In this document: positions 16,479 through 25,267 of the stretch, piece after piece
How the letters are laid out: each line of letters opens with the position of its first letter
Position numbering within the stretch: the first letter of the stretch is position 1
Assembly: GCA_031422295.1 (NCBI GenBank)
Contig: JANOQM010000053.1
Coordinates: 62,001-126,000 of the forward strand
DNA length: 64,000 nucleotides
Reading direction: 5' to 3'
Source of the DNA: JANOMH01 sp031422295
GTDB taxonomy: Bacteria; Pseudomonadota; Alphaproteobacteria; Rhodobacterales; Rhodobacteraceae
The notes under the pieces: generated by a model
What the model saw: the letters and a program-made list of their open reading frames with translations, nothing else
What the model was told of the DNA's origin: nothing
Databases searched by the model: none
Translations under genes and position numbers: made by a program

Positions 16479-19121
16479 ATGACGAGCCTGTCTGACATCC
16501 GCACCACGTTTCTTGATTTTTTCGCCCGCCAAGGCCACCAGATTGTGGCCTCTGGCCCGCTGGTGCCGCGCAATGACCCCACGCTGATGTTTGCCAATTC
16601 CGGCATGGTGCAGTTCAAGAACCTGTTCACCGGTGTCGAGACGCGCGACTACAAACGGGCCACAACGGCGCAAAAATGTGTGCGGGCGGGTGGCAAACAC
16701 AATGATCTGGACAATGTGGGCTATACCGCGCGGCATCATACGTTTTTCGAAATGCTGGGTAATTTCAGCTTTGGTGATTATTTCAAAGCTGAAGCGATTG
16801 ATTTCGCGTGGGAATTGCTGACCAAGGACTTTGGCCTGAACAAGGACAAACTATGCGTCACGGTCTACCATACCGATGACGAGGCGGCGGCGATCTGGAA
16901 AAAGGTAGCTGGCCTACCGGACCACCGGATCATCCGCATCCCTACCGATGATAATTTCTGGCGGATGGGCCCCACGGGCCCCTGCGGCCCCTGCACCGAG
17001 ATTTTCTATGACCATGGCGACCACATCTTTGGCGGCCCGCCGGGGTCCGCTGACGAAGATGGCGACCGGTTCATCGAGATTTGGAACAATGTCTTTATGC
17101 AGAACGAACAGTTCGCAGACGGGTCGCTGAAACCGCTAGACATGCAAAGCATCGACACTGGCATGGGGCTGGAACGGATCGGTGCCCTGCTGCAAGGCAA
17201 GCACGACAATTACGACACTGACCTGATGCGCGCACTGATCGAGGCATCGGCCCATGCGACGTCGACCGACCCTGATGGGCCGGGCAAGACGCATCACCGG
17301 GTCATTGCCGACCATTTGCGCTCGGTGTCGTTCCTGATTGCCGATGGCGTGATGCCCAGCAACGAAGGGCGCGGCTATGTGTTACGCCGGATCATGCGCC
17401 GGGCGATGCGGCATGCGCATTTGCTGGGCACCAAAGACCCGGTGATGTTCCGGCTGGTCCCGGCTTTGGTGCAGCAGATGGGTGCGGCTTATCCGGAACT
17501 GGGGCGGGCCAAGTCCCTGATCGAAGCGACGTTAAAAGCCGAAGAAGGCCGGTTCAAGACCACGCTGGATCGTGGGTTAAAACTGCTGGATGACGAATTG
17601 GCAGGCTTGCCCGACGGGGCGGCCTTGCCGGGGGCTGCGGCGTTCAAGCTGTATGATACATTCGGATTTCCACTGGATTTGACCCAGGATGCGTTGCGCG
17701 AAAAGGGCCGGTTGGTCGATACAAATGGATTTGAGGCGGCAATGGCCGCGCAAAAGGCCAAGGCGCGGGCGGCTTGGGTCGGCACAGGCGAGGCAGCGGA
17801 TGCAACCATTTGGTATGATTTGGCTGAAAAGCATGGCGTCACCGAATTTCTGGGATACGAGACCGAGGTGGCGGAAGGGCAGGTTTTGGCTATCATTGGC
17901 ACAGCGCCGCAACTGCAGATCGTGCTGAACCAGACGCCATTTTATGCGGAATCGGGCGGGCAGGTCGGCGATGCTGGACTATTGCGCACCGCAACCGGGC
18001 TGGCAAAAATCACCGATACCCGCAAAGTGGCAGGTATTTTCGCGCATATCGCCGAGGTGATCGAGGGCGAAATTACAGTTGGTCAGGGTGCAGAACTGAT
18101 CGTGGACCATACCCGCCGGTCTGCGATTCGGGCCAGCCATTCGGTCACACATTTGCTGAACGAAGCATTGCGCCGAACTTTGGGCAATCATGTCGCGCAG
18201 CGCGGATCGCTGAATGCGCCGGATCGGCTGCGGTTTGATTTTTCCCATGGTGCCGGGTTGTCTATCAGCGAAATCAAGGGGGTGCAGGCCGAAGTTAATG
18301 CGATGGTGCGGCAGAATTCAGGTGTTGAGACCCGGCTGATGACGCCTGATGATGCCCGTGCCTTGGGCGCGCAAGCCTTGTTTGGCGAGAAATATGGCGA
18401 CGAAGTGCGCGTGGTGTCGATGGGTACACTGGCGGGGTCTGGCAAGGGCGCGGATGGAGCGACTTATTCGCTGGAACTGTGCGGCGGCACGCATGTCGCG
18501 CGGACGGGCGCGATTGGGGCCTTTGCGATTGTGCAGGATGCGGCGTCGTCCTCGGGTGTGCGTCGGATCGAGGCGTTGACCGGGCAGGCCGCTTTGGATT
18601 GGCTCGCCGAGCAGGCTGATGCATTTCATGCCCTGCGCGGGCTGTTGAAAGCGCAAGGGGTCGAGGATGCCAAGGCGAAACAGGCAGCTTTGATCGCAGA
18701 GAACCGGGCTTTGGCGAATGAGCTAGCACAGCTCAAGCGTGAATTGGCGATGGCGGGTGGCAAAGGCGCCATGCCGGCAGAAGCCAAGCTGATCAATGGG
18801 ATATCGTTCAAAGCTCAGGTGGTTTCTGGTGTGACCGGCAAGGATTTGCCGGGGCTGGTCGATGAGATCAAGGCGCAGATCGGGTCTGGCGTGGTGCTGT
18901 TGATCACCGAAAGCAACGGCAAGGCGGCGGTGGCGGCGGGTGTGACGGCGGACCTGACCAAGCGGTTATCGGCTGTGGATATCCTGAAAGCCGTGGTTGC
19001 GACCTTGGGCGGCATAGGTGGTGGTGGGAGGCCGGACATGGCGCAAGGCGGTGCGCCATCGGCAGCGCAGGCCGATCAGGCGATTGCGGCGGCAGAGGCT
19101 GTGATTGCGGGGGCCACATGA
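16479..19121 (+). CDS. alaS: alanine--tRNA ligase
   Basis: It charges tRNA-Ala and edits misacylated serine or glycine. The 880-aa protein has the N-terminal class II catalytic core (RTTFLDFFARQGHQIVASGPLVPRNDPTLMF; NDNFWRMGPTGPCGPCTEI; GLERI), the editing domain zinc site (HxxxH in ASHSVTHLLNEALR; CGGTHVARTG) and the C-terminal DHHA1-like domain (GGGRPDMAQGG). AAAGGA precedes the ATG. Its stop overlaps the start of the DUF1330 gene by ATGA. Confidence 0.97.
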   Translation: MTSLSDIRTTFLDFFARQGHQIVASGPLVPRNDPTLMFANSGMVQFKNLFTGVETRDYKRATTAQKCVRAGGKHNDLDNVGYTARHHTFFEMLGNFSFGDYFKAEAIDFAWELLTKDFGLNKDKLCVTVYHTDDEAAAIWKKVAGLPDHRIIRIPTDDNFWRMGPTGPCGPCTEIFYDHGDHIFGGPPGSADEDGDRFIEIWNNVFMQNEQFADGSLKPLDMQSIDTGMGLERIGALLQGKHDNYDTDLMRALIEASAHATSTDPDGPGKTHHRVIADHLRSVSFLIADGVMPSNEGRGYVLRRIMRRAMRHAHLLGTKDPVMFRLVPALVQQMGAAYPELGRAKSLIEATLKAEEGRFKTTLDRGLKLLDDELAGLPDGAALPGAAAFKLYDTFGFPLDLTQDALREKGRLVDTNGFEAAMAAQKAKARAAWVGTGEAADATIWYDLAEKHGVTEFLGYETEVAEGQVLAIIGTAPQLQIVLNQTPFYAESGGQVGDAGLLRTATGLAKITDTRKVAGIFAHIAEVIEGEITVGQGAELIVDHTRRSAIRASHSVTHLLNEALRRTLGNHVAQRGSLNAPDRLRFDFSHGAGLSISEIKGVQAEVNAMVRQNSGVETRLMTPDDARALGAQALFGEKYGDEVRVVSMGTLAGSGKGADGATYSLELCGGTHVARTGAIGAFAIVQDAASSSGVRRIEALTGQAALDWLAEQADAFHALRGLLKAQGVEDAKAKQAALIAENRALANELAQLKRELAMAGGKGAMPAEAKLINGISFKAQVVSGVTGKDLPGLVDEIKAQIGSGVVLLITESNGKAAVAAGVTADLTKRLSAVDILKAVVATLGGIGGGGRPDMAQGGAPSAAQADQAIAAAEAVIAGAT

Positions 19122-19408
19122 CCGCCCTGTGGATCGCCCATGTCGAGGTGACCGACCCCGAGGCCTATGCCCGTTATGCGGTGATTGCGACCGAGGCGAT
19201 TGCCGCGCATGGTGGGGTGTTTTTGGCGCGGGGCGGGCGGTATGTGCAGCTAGAGGGGCGGGACCGGGCGCGCAATGTCGTGGCGCGGTTTCCGTCGGTC
19301 GAGGTGGCGCTGGAATGCTATAATTCGCAGCGTTATCAAGAGGGCTTGGCGTTTGCAAAAGGGGCGGCGGTCAGGGATTTGATTGTGGTTGAGGAAGTCG
19401 AACCATAA
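19118..19408 (+). CDS. DUF1330 domain protein
   Basis: This 96-aa protein is one DUF1330 domain of the dimeric alpha-beta barrel type: ALWIAHVEVTDPEAYARYA, then GGVFLARGGRYVQLEGRDRARNVVARFPSVEVALECYNS. No function is established for the family. It overlaps alaS by four bases, so it should be translationally coupled to it. Confidence 0.9.
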   Translation: MTALWIAHVEVTDPEAYARYAVIATEAIAAHGGVFLARGGRYVQLEGRDRARNVVARFPSVEVALECYNSQRYQEGLAFAKGAAVRDLIVVEEVEP

Positions 19409-19435
19409 AAAAAGCCCCGTCGCCGGGGCTTTTTT
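19409..19435. terminator. bidirectional terminator between DUF1330 and typA
   Basis: A6-GCCCCG-TCGC-CGGGGC-T6 sits between two convergent genes and has a run of A on one side and T on the other, so it works on both strands. Confidence 0.92.
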
Positions 19436-19437
19436 AC

Positions 19438-21258
19438 TTAGCTGGCAGCGCGCGAATTGCGCTTGCGTTCGTTGGAATCCAGATAGCGCTTGCGCATCCT
19501 GATCGCATTTGGCGTCACTTCGACCAGTTCGTCATCGTCGATATAGGCAATCGCTTGTTCCAGCGACAAAGTCACCGGCGTCGTCAGGCGGACCGCTTCG
19601 TCGGTGCCCGAAGCGCGGACGTTGGTCAGTTTCTTGCCTTTGAGCGGATTTACCTCAAGGTCGTTGTCGCGGTTATGTTCACCGATAATCATGCCTTCAT
19701 AGACTGGCACTTGTGCGCCAATGAACATCTTGCCGCGCTCTTCAAGGTTCCACAGCGCATAAGGCACAGACACCCCGGCTTCCATTGAGATCAGAACACC
19801 CTGACGGCGGCCCTGAATCACACCTTTATGCGGCGCCCAGCTGTGGAAAATCCGGTTCAGTACGCCCGATCCGCGCGTGTCGGTCAGAAATTCGCCCTGA
19901 TAGCCGATCAGGCCGCGGGATGGCACATGCATGATAATGCGGGTTTTTCCAGCCCCGGCGGGTTTCATTTCGACCAGATCACCCCGGCGGACCCCGGTCA
20001 GTTTTTCGACCACGGCACCGGTGTATTCATCATCAACGTCGATGGTGACCTCTTCGATCGGCTCCATCTTTTTGCCGTCTTCATCCTTGAAAATCACCCG
20101 GGGGCGGGAAATTGACAGCTCAAACCCTTCGCGGCGCATGTTTTCGATCAGCACGCCCATTTGCAGCTCGCCACGGCCCGACACCTCATAGGCATCGCCC
20201 GACGGCGTGTCGGCGACCTTGATCGCTACGTTCAGTTCGGCCTCTTTCATCAGGCGTTCGCGGATCACGCGGGATTGGACCTTCTTGCCGTCACGGCCCG
20301 CCAGCGGGCTGTCGTTGATCCCGAAGGATACGGAAATCGTTGGCGGATCAATCGGTTGCGCGGGCAGGGGGATATCGAGCGACAGATCACAGATCGTGTC
20401 GGCGACCGTGGCTTTGGTCATGCCAGCCAAGGTCACGATGTCGCCTGCTTCGGCCACGTCGATGGCGGTCTGGGTCAGGCCGCGGAAGGCGAGGATTTTC
20501 GACACCCGGAATTGTTCCAGTTTGTCGCCATTGCGCGACAGTGATTTCACGGTTTCACCCGCCCGCAAACGGCCGGATTCAACCCGGCCGGTCAGGATGC
20601 GGCCGATAAACGGGTCAGCGGAGAGGGTTGTCGCCAGCATGCGGAAGGGCTGGTCAATCGCGGCGAGCTGGCGTGGCGCGGGGACATGGGCAATGACCAG
20701 ATCGAACAAAGCCTCAAGGTTTTTGCGGTCGCCGGTCAGCGAAGCATCGGCCCAGCCGGAGCGGCCAGAGGCATAAAGATGCGGAAAATCCAGCTGTTCG
20801 TCGGTGGCCCCAAGGTTGGCGAACAGATCAAAGCACTCGTTCAGCGCGCGGTCGGGTTCAGCGTCATGTTTGTCGACTTTGTTCAGCACGAGGATCGGAC
20901 GCAGACCCAGCGCCAGCGCCTTGGAGGTGACGAATTTGGTCTGTGGCATCGGCCCTTCGGCAGCGTCGACCAGCAGGACCACGCCGTCAACCATCGACAG
21001 GATCCGCTCAACCTCGCCACCGAAATCGGCGTGGCCGGGGGTATCGACGATGTTGATGCGGACACCGGAATGCACAACGCTGGTGCATTTGGCCAGAATC
21101 GTGATGCCCCGTTCGCGTTCGATATCATTGCTGTCCATCGCCCGTTCGGCAACGGCCTGATTTTCGCGGAACTCGCCCGATTGCTTAAGCATTTCGTCCA
21201 CGAGCGTGGTTTTGCCGTGGTCAACGTGGGCGATGATCGCAATATTGCGGATATCCAT
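19438..21258 (-). CDS. typA: translational GTPase TypA/BipA
   Basis: This ribosome-binding GTPase of the EF-G class is linked to stress and low-temperature growth and to ribosome assembly. The 606-aa protein has G1 AHVDHGKTT (residues 10-18), the switch ERERGITI, G3 DTPGHADF, G4 NKVDK, and the BipA-specific C-terminal part (GRGELQMGVLIENMRREGFELSISRP; SRGLIGYQGEFLTDTRG). I chose 21258 because the protein family starts MDIRNIAIIAHVDHGK; an upstream ATG at 21300 is less likely. Confidence 0.95.
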   Translation of the reverse strand: MDIRNIAIIAHVDHGKTTLVDEMLKQSGEFRENQAVAERAMDSNDIERERGITILAKCTSVVHSGVRINIVDTPGHADFGGEVERILSMVDGVVLLVDAAEGPMPQTKFVTSKALALGLRPILVLNKVDKHDAEPDRALNECFDLFANLGATDEQLDFPHLYASGRSGWADASLTGDRKNLEALFDLVIAHVPAPRQLAAIDQPFRMLATTLSADPFIGRILTGRVESGRLRAGETVKSLSRNGDKLEQFRVSKILAFRGLTQTAIDVAEAGDIVTLAGMTKATVADTICDLSLDIPLPAQPIDPPTISVSFGINDSPLAGRDGKKVQSRVIRERLMKEAELNVAIKVADTPSGDAYEVSGRGELQMGVLIENMRREGFELSISRPRVIFKDEDGKKMEPIEEVTIDVDDEYTGAVVEKLTGVRRGDLVEMKPAGAGKTRIIMHVPSRGLIGYQGEFLTDTRGSGVLNRIFHSWAPHKGVIQGRRQGVLISMEAGVSVPYALWNLEERGKMFIGAQVPVYEGMIIGEHNRDNDLEVNPLKGKKLTNVRASGTDEAVRLTTPVTLSLEQAIAYIDDDELVEVTPNAIRMRKRYLDSNERKRNSRAAS

Positions 21259-21330
21259 GGGACTGCCTTTTTTCGGGGTTGCGCCGCCAGTACCGTGCAT
21301 CCGCAGAAAAGGCTAGGGGGAAAGGGACAC

Positions 21331-21391
21331 GTGGGTTTCCACCCACCCTACGTTGCGGGAATGCCGTTTTGTAGGGTAGGTGGAAACCCAC
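21331..21391. repeat. inverted repeat, GTGGGTTTCCACCCAC palindrome family
   Basis: Arms at 21331-21351 and 21371-21391 are complementary over 21 bp with one mismatch, with a 19-bp loop. Each arm is itself near-palindromic (GTGGGTTTCCACCCAC and GTGGAAACCCAC). It fills most of the icd-typA gap and is related to the GTGGGTTTTAACCCAC copies at 40720, 40834 and 48187-48330. Confidence 0.85.
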
Positions 21392-21400
21392 GCGTCCGGA

Positions 21401-22615
21401 TTACCCCACCAATGCTTTGTTCAGATATTCATCGACCTTTTCCAGATAGCCCATCGTGGTCAGCCATTTCTGATCGGGTCCCACCAACAGGGCCAGATCC
21501 TTGGTCATCCAGCCATCTTCCACTGTATCAACGGTGACTTTTTCCAGCGTTTCGGCAAAGCGCAACAGGGCTGCATTATCATCCAGCTTGGCGCGATGCT
21601 TTAACCCGCCGGTCCAAGCATAGATTGACGCGACCGAATTGGTCGATGTCGCCTGTCCCTTTTGGTGCTGGCGGTAATGGCGGGTGACGGTGCCATGGGC
21701 GGCCTCAGCCTCGACTATCTTACCATCCGGGGTCATCAGGACCGATGTCATCATGCCCAATGACCCGAAGCCCTGCGCCACCAGATCGGACTGCACATCG
21801 CCGTCGTAATTCTTGCAGGCCCAGACATAACCGCCAGACCATTTCATCGAACTGGCGACCATATCATCAATCAGGCGATGTTCGTAGGTGATGCCCTTTT
21901 TCTTGTATTCGGCTTCAAATTCTTCTTCATAAACCTTCTGGAACAGGTCCTTAAACCGGCCATCATAGGCCTTGAGAATAGTGTTCTTGGTCGACAAATA
22001 CACCGGCCAGCCCAGGTTCAGGCCATAGTTCAGGGATGCGCGGGCAAAGTCGGTAATGCTGTCGTCAAGGTTGTACATGCCCATATAAACGCCCGAGGAT
22101 GGGGCAGAATAGACATCCTTTTCGATCACCGTGCCATCGTTGCCGACAAATTTCATCGTCAGCTTGCCCGCCCCCGGAAAGCGGAAATCGGTGGCGCGGT
22201 ATTGGTCGCCAAACGCATGGCGGCCGATGACGATGGGTTTGGTCCAGCCGGGCACCAGACGCGGCACGTTGGTGCAGATGATCGGCTGGCGGAATATCAC
22301 GCCACCCAAGATATTGCGGATCGTGCCATTGGGCGATTTCCACATCTGTTTCAGGCCAAATTCCTCGACCCGTTGCTCATCCGGCGTGATCGTCGCACAT
22401 TTGACGCCAACGCCATATTTCTTGATCGCCTCGGCGCTGTCGACGGTGATCTGATCATTGGTCCGGTCGCGTTCCTCGATGCCCAGATCGTAATATTTCA
22501 GGTCCAGATCAAGGTAGGGCAGGATCAGTTTCTGCTTGATGAAATCCCAGATAATCCGGGTCATCTCGTCTCCGTCAAGTTCGACGACCGGGTTAGCTAC
22601 CTTGATCTTGGTCAT
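21401..22615 (-). CDS. icd: isocitrate dehydrogenase (NADP+)
   Basis: This TCA cycle enzyme decarboxylates isocitrate to 2-oxoglutarate. At 404 aa it belongs to the eukaryote-like dimeric NADP-IDH subfamily usual in alphaproteobacteria, not the E. coli type. Signature parts are VELDGDEMTRIIWDFIK, the substrate loop KSPNGTIRNILGGVIFR, YDGDVQSDLVAQGFGSLGMMTSVL and EAEAAHGTVTRHYR. A GTATAC double palindrome lies about 70 bp before the start. Confidence 0.96.
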   Translation of the reverse strand: MTKIKVANPVVELDGDEMTRIIWDFIKQKLILPYLDLDLKYYDLGIEERDRTNDQITVDSAEAIKKYGVGVKCATITPDEQRVEEFGLKQMWKSPNGTIRNILGGVIFRQPIICTNVPRLVPGWTKPIVIGRHAFGDQYRATDFRFPGAGKLTMKFVGNDGTVIEKDVYSAPSSGVYMGMYNLDDSITDFARASLNYGLNLGWPVYLSTKNTILKAYDGRFKDLFQKVYEEEFEAEYKKKGITYEHRLIDDMVASSMKWSGGYVWACKNYDGDVQSDLVAQGFGSLGMMTSVLMTPDGKIVEAEAAHGTVTRHYRQHQKGQATSTNSVASIYAWTGGLKHRAKLDDNAALLRFAETLEKVTVDTVEDGWMTKDLALLVGPDQKWLTTMGYLEKVDEYLNKALVG

Positions 22616-22683
22616 GAAAGGCCTCTTGGGGTTGGATCGGTTGTCGCGCGGTTTAGCGCAGAATGGGCGGTGGGGAAAGTGTT

Positions 22684-22699
22684 GTATACACCAGTATAC
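22684..22699. promoter_or_regulatory. candidate operator before icd (GTATAC-N4-GTATAC)
   Basis: Two GTATAC palindromes are separated by ACCA, within TTGTATACACCAGTATACGA. This TTGTATAC-type symmetry is common for GntR-family operators. It lies 69-84 bp before the icd start codon. The regulator is not known. Confidence 0.4.
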
Positions 22700-22758
22700 G
22701 ACCTTTGGTTGAGCAATTCATGCCTTGTGCCATGGCGCAGATGAAAAATCCATGAAAC

Positions 22759-23568
22759 TTAAGCGGCTGGTTTGTGCTGCATCCACAGCCACGGGGTCGG
22801 TCCAGTGCGCCATTCCCACAGCGCCAGCAGCCTGTCCAGATCGCCCAGCTGTTCCATCCAGACCGGTAGGGCAACATCGTCCAGTTTGCGATCAATCCGG
22901 GTGATCTGATGGGTTTGGGCAAAGCGCGCGGTCAGCCGGGCCGGCAGGCCGGGTGTGATGGTTTCGTGAACTTCGACAAGAATATCGGCCATGCGCAGGC
23001 CGGGGGCGGTATCAAGGCGCAGCAATGCATCCTCGGCCCCTTCGATATCGCAGATAACGACGCAAGGTTGCCGGGCGCAGATATCGAGGTCGTCCCCGGT
23101 CATGATCCCGCCAATTTCAACCCGGTCAGCCACGTCATTGGCGGCGGCCAAAGTGGCATATAGCGCCTGTGCGTCAGGGTTTGCATCGCGTGCCCAGACG
23201 GTTGTGCCGGGCATCCGGCGGGCCAGCCCGACCGCATAATAGCCCTCGGCGCAACCGATATCGATAACCAGCGGATAGGCCCGGGTCACGATGGTTTCGA
23301 TGATCGGGGCAAGCGACGCCTCGTAACAGCCCAGCCGCCGGGCGATGAAAGCGCCTTCTGAGGCATGCAGATCATAGATCATGCCCTTGAACGGTCCGTG
23401 GTTGATGACGGCGGGGCTGCGCTGTCGCAGGCTGTTGGCCAATAGCGCAGAGCGCCATTTTGCCAGATAGCGCAGGGCCGCCGTCAGGTTTTCAGGGTCG
23501 GGCGGGCCGGCGAGCAGTTTTTGGATGGCGGCGGTTGTTGCGATCGTCAACGGGCTGGCTGCGGTCAT
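22759..23568 (-). CDS. SAM-dependent methyltransferase, FkbM-like fold
   Basis: This 269-aa protein has a class I methyltransferase core. Motif I is VIDIGCAEGYYAVGLARR, followed by an acidic strand end (WARDANPD) and VVICDIEGAEDALL, which is FkbM-like. The start at 23568 overlaps the HD gene stop by ATGA; a longer in-frame ATG (23616) would lie inside the HD gene. It is the last gene of a coupled four-gene operon reading 25098 to 22759. The substrate is unknown. Confidence 0.75.
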   Translation of the reverse strand: MTAASPLTIATTAAIQKLLAGPPDPENLTAALRYLAKWRSALLANSLRQRSPAVINHGPFKGMIYDLHASEGAFIARRLGCYEASLAPIIETIVTRAYPLVIDIGCAEGYYAVGLARRMPGTTVWARDANPDAQALYATLAAANDVADRVEIGGIMTGDDLDICARQPCVVICDIEGAEDALLRLDTAPGLRMADILVEVHETITPGLPARLTARFAQTHQITRIDRKLDDVALPVWMEQLGDLDRLLALWEWRTGPTPWLWMQHKPAA

Positions 23569-24158
23569 TCTGCCTGCCCGAAAAACACGCGGGTTTTGGC
23601 GCGGACATAGGGCCACAGGCCAGGGGCACCCCGGGCAACCTTGGCCCCGACCCGGGCATCCAACTGGTCGGCCGTGACGTTGTAGGTGGTCCAGGACCCG
23701 CCGCCTGCCGCGATATTATGCAAGACCGGCTGGACCCGATCCAGCGATTTCGCAAAGACCGCGTCGGGGGTTTCATTGGCCTCGAATTCCTCCCAAACCG
23801 CGCGAAGATCATTCGCCAAGTCACTGGGAAGTATACCGAATATCCGATCAGCGGCCAAAGACTCTGCCGCCGCAGTCTCGGCTGAACCATGGGCCGTTCC
23901 CCCCGACGAATGGATTGGGACATCGCCGACGTCAATTTCGACCAGATCATGCAGGATCAGCATTTTGATGACCCGGGCAATATCCACCCCCGGCCCAGCC
24001 TGATCGGCCAGCACGAGGGCATAAAGCGCCAAGTGCCAGCTGTGTTCGCCCGAGTTTTCGCGCCGCGACCCATCGCACAAGGTTGTCGCGCGCAGGACCG
24101 ATTTCAGCTTGTCCGCCTCGTTCAGAAAGGCAAACTGCTGATCGAGGCGAGTGGTCAA
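23565..24158 (-). CDS. HD domain hydrolase (YfbR/HDDC2-like)
   Basis: This 197-aa protein has the metal-binding HD pattern: GEHSWHLALYALVLAD (first His), then ILHDLVEIDVGDVP (HD), and a later D in KSLDRVQPVLHNI. It resembles the YfbR/HDDC2 group of 5'-deoxynucleotidases. Start and stop both overlap the neighbouring genes by four bases. The nucleotide substrate is inferred from the family only. Confidence 0.85.
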   Translation of the reverse strand: MTTRLDQQFAFLNEADKLKSVLRATTLCDGSRRENSGEHSWHLALYALVLADQAGPGVDIARVIKMLILHDLVEIDVGDVPIHSSGGTAHGSAETAAAESLAADRIFGILPSDLANDLRAVWEEFEANETPDAVFAKSLDRVQPVLHNIAAGGGSWTTYNVTADQLDARVGAKVARGAPGLWPYVRAKTRVFFGQAE

Positions 24159-24448
24159 TGCCCGCTGGCCCCGTCATCCGGCGCGTTCAGGATCGGTTTC
24201 GACCCCAGCTCAATCTTGCCGCGCGAGGGATCTTTCGGGCCTTTGGCGATTTTCTCGGCCAAAAACTTTTGCGCCCGCTTTTCCGAAATCCGCACCCGGA
24301 TCGCGGTCATGAAGGCCTCTTGCGTGGTAGCCGAAAATGTTCCGATCATCTTGGCCAATTCCGCGATGAGATTATCGTCGCCTAGGTCCTCGGCGGCGGC
24401 AATCGCATCACGGGCCAATTGGTCGGCGATATCTTCGGTAATGCTCAT
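24155..24448 (-). CDS. 97-aa protein of unknown function
   Basis: It is a mostly helical, charged soluble protein (MSITEDIADQLARDAIAAAE at the start; a basic centre RVRISEKRAQKFLAEKIAKG). I recognise no domain. Its start overlaps the hydrolase stop and its stop overlaps the HD gene start, each by ATGA, which is strong support that it is a real gene translated with them. Confidence 0.8.
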   Translation of the reverse strand: MSITEDIADQLARDAIAAAEDLGDDNLIAELAKMIGTFSATTQEAFMTAIRVRISEKRAQKFLAEKIAKGPKDPSRGKIELGSKPILNAPDDGASGH

Positions 24449-25098
24449 CTGGTGGATTCCGTCAGGCGGCGGCGCACGTAATCTTTCACGGTGCCAATCA
24501 TGCCGTCCATATGCGGGTCCTCAAAGAAATGCCCGGCACCGGGGACCACATCATGGGTGATCGTGATGCCCTTTTGTTCGTGCAGTTTATTGACCAGATT
24601 GACGGTGTCCTGTGGCGGGGCGACCCGGTCGGCAGCACCATTGATCACCAGACCTGAGGCCGGGCAGGGTGCCAGAAAGCTGAAATCATACATGTTGGCC
24701 GGGGGCGAGACGCTGATAAACCCAGTGATTTCCGGGCGGCGCATCAGCAATTGCATCCCGATCCACGCGCCGAACGAAAACCCGGCGACCCAGCAATGCT
24801 TGGCATTGGTGTTCATTGATTGCAGGTAATCCAGCGCGGATGCTGCATCGGACAACTCGCCCACGCCCTGATCGTATTCGCCTTGGCTGCGCCCGACGCC
24901 GCGAAAGTTGAACCGCAGCACGGTGAAGCCCATGCTGTAAAACGCGTAATGCAGATTATACACGACCCGGTTGTTCATCGTCCCGCCAAACTGCGGATGC
25001 GGATGCAGGATAATCGCGATTGGCGCGTCGCGTTCCTTTTGCGGGTGATAACGGCCTTCGAGCCGGCCTTCGGGGCCGGGGAAGATAACTTCGGGCAT
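24445..25098 (-). CDS. alpha/beta hydrolase (dienelactone hydrolase-like)
   Basis: This 217-aa protein starts MPEVIFPGPEGRLEGRYHPQ, with HPHPQFGGTMNNRV as oxyanion region, the nucleophile elbow GFSFGAWIG (Ser), an Asp in NGAADRVAPPQ and a His in GAGHFFEDPH. The ATG at 25098 follows AAGGGA with good spacing; an ATG at 25155 in the same frame lies next to the Irr-like palindrome and is less likely. It heads a coupled operon that diverges from the suf operon, so both may share iron-responsive control. Confidence 0.88.
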   Translation of the reverse strand: MPEVIFPGPEGRLEGRYHPQKERDAPIAIILHPHPQFGGTMNNRVVYNLHYAFYSMGFTVLRFNFRGVGRSQGEYDQGVGELSDAASALDYLQSMNTNAKHCWVAGFSFGAWIGMQLLMRRPEITGFISVSPPANMYDFSFLAPCPASGLVINGAADRVAPPQDTVNLVNKLHEQKGITITHDVVPGAGHFFEDPHMDGMIGTVKDYVRRRLTESTR

Positions 25099-25155
25099 GC
25101 GCATCCCTTGCACTTGCAGGTCGACTGGTGTTTCTTGACAGAAAGACTCGGTCAC

Positions 25156-25172
25156 CTTAGAACGGTTCTAAG
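25156..25172. promoter_or_regulatory. Irr/ICE-type palindrome between the hydrolase and iscR
   Basis: CTTAGAACGGTTCTAAG is a perfect 8-1-8 palindrome and contains TTAGAA-N3-TTCTAA, the iron control element bound by Irr in alphaproteobacteria. It lies 96 bp before iscR and 58 bp before the divergent hydrolase. The suf genes are known Irr targets in related bacteria. Confidence 0.75.
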
Positions 25173-25194
25173 CTCTGATCCTTGCGGTCAGAGC
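25172..25194. promoter_or_regulatory. second inverted repeat before iscR
   Basis: GCTCTGA-N9-TCAGAGC is a perfect 7-bp inverted repeat that touches the Irr-like box. It could be an IscR-type operator for self-control, or a leader hairpin. I cannot tell which. Confidence 0.4.
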
Positions 25195-25267
25195 GGCTGG
25201 GATGGAGTTAATCAGCCCGCCCGCCTGCGTCAATGTCAATTGCGGCGGCTAACCCGGGAGAACGGCC

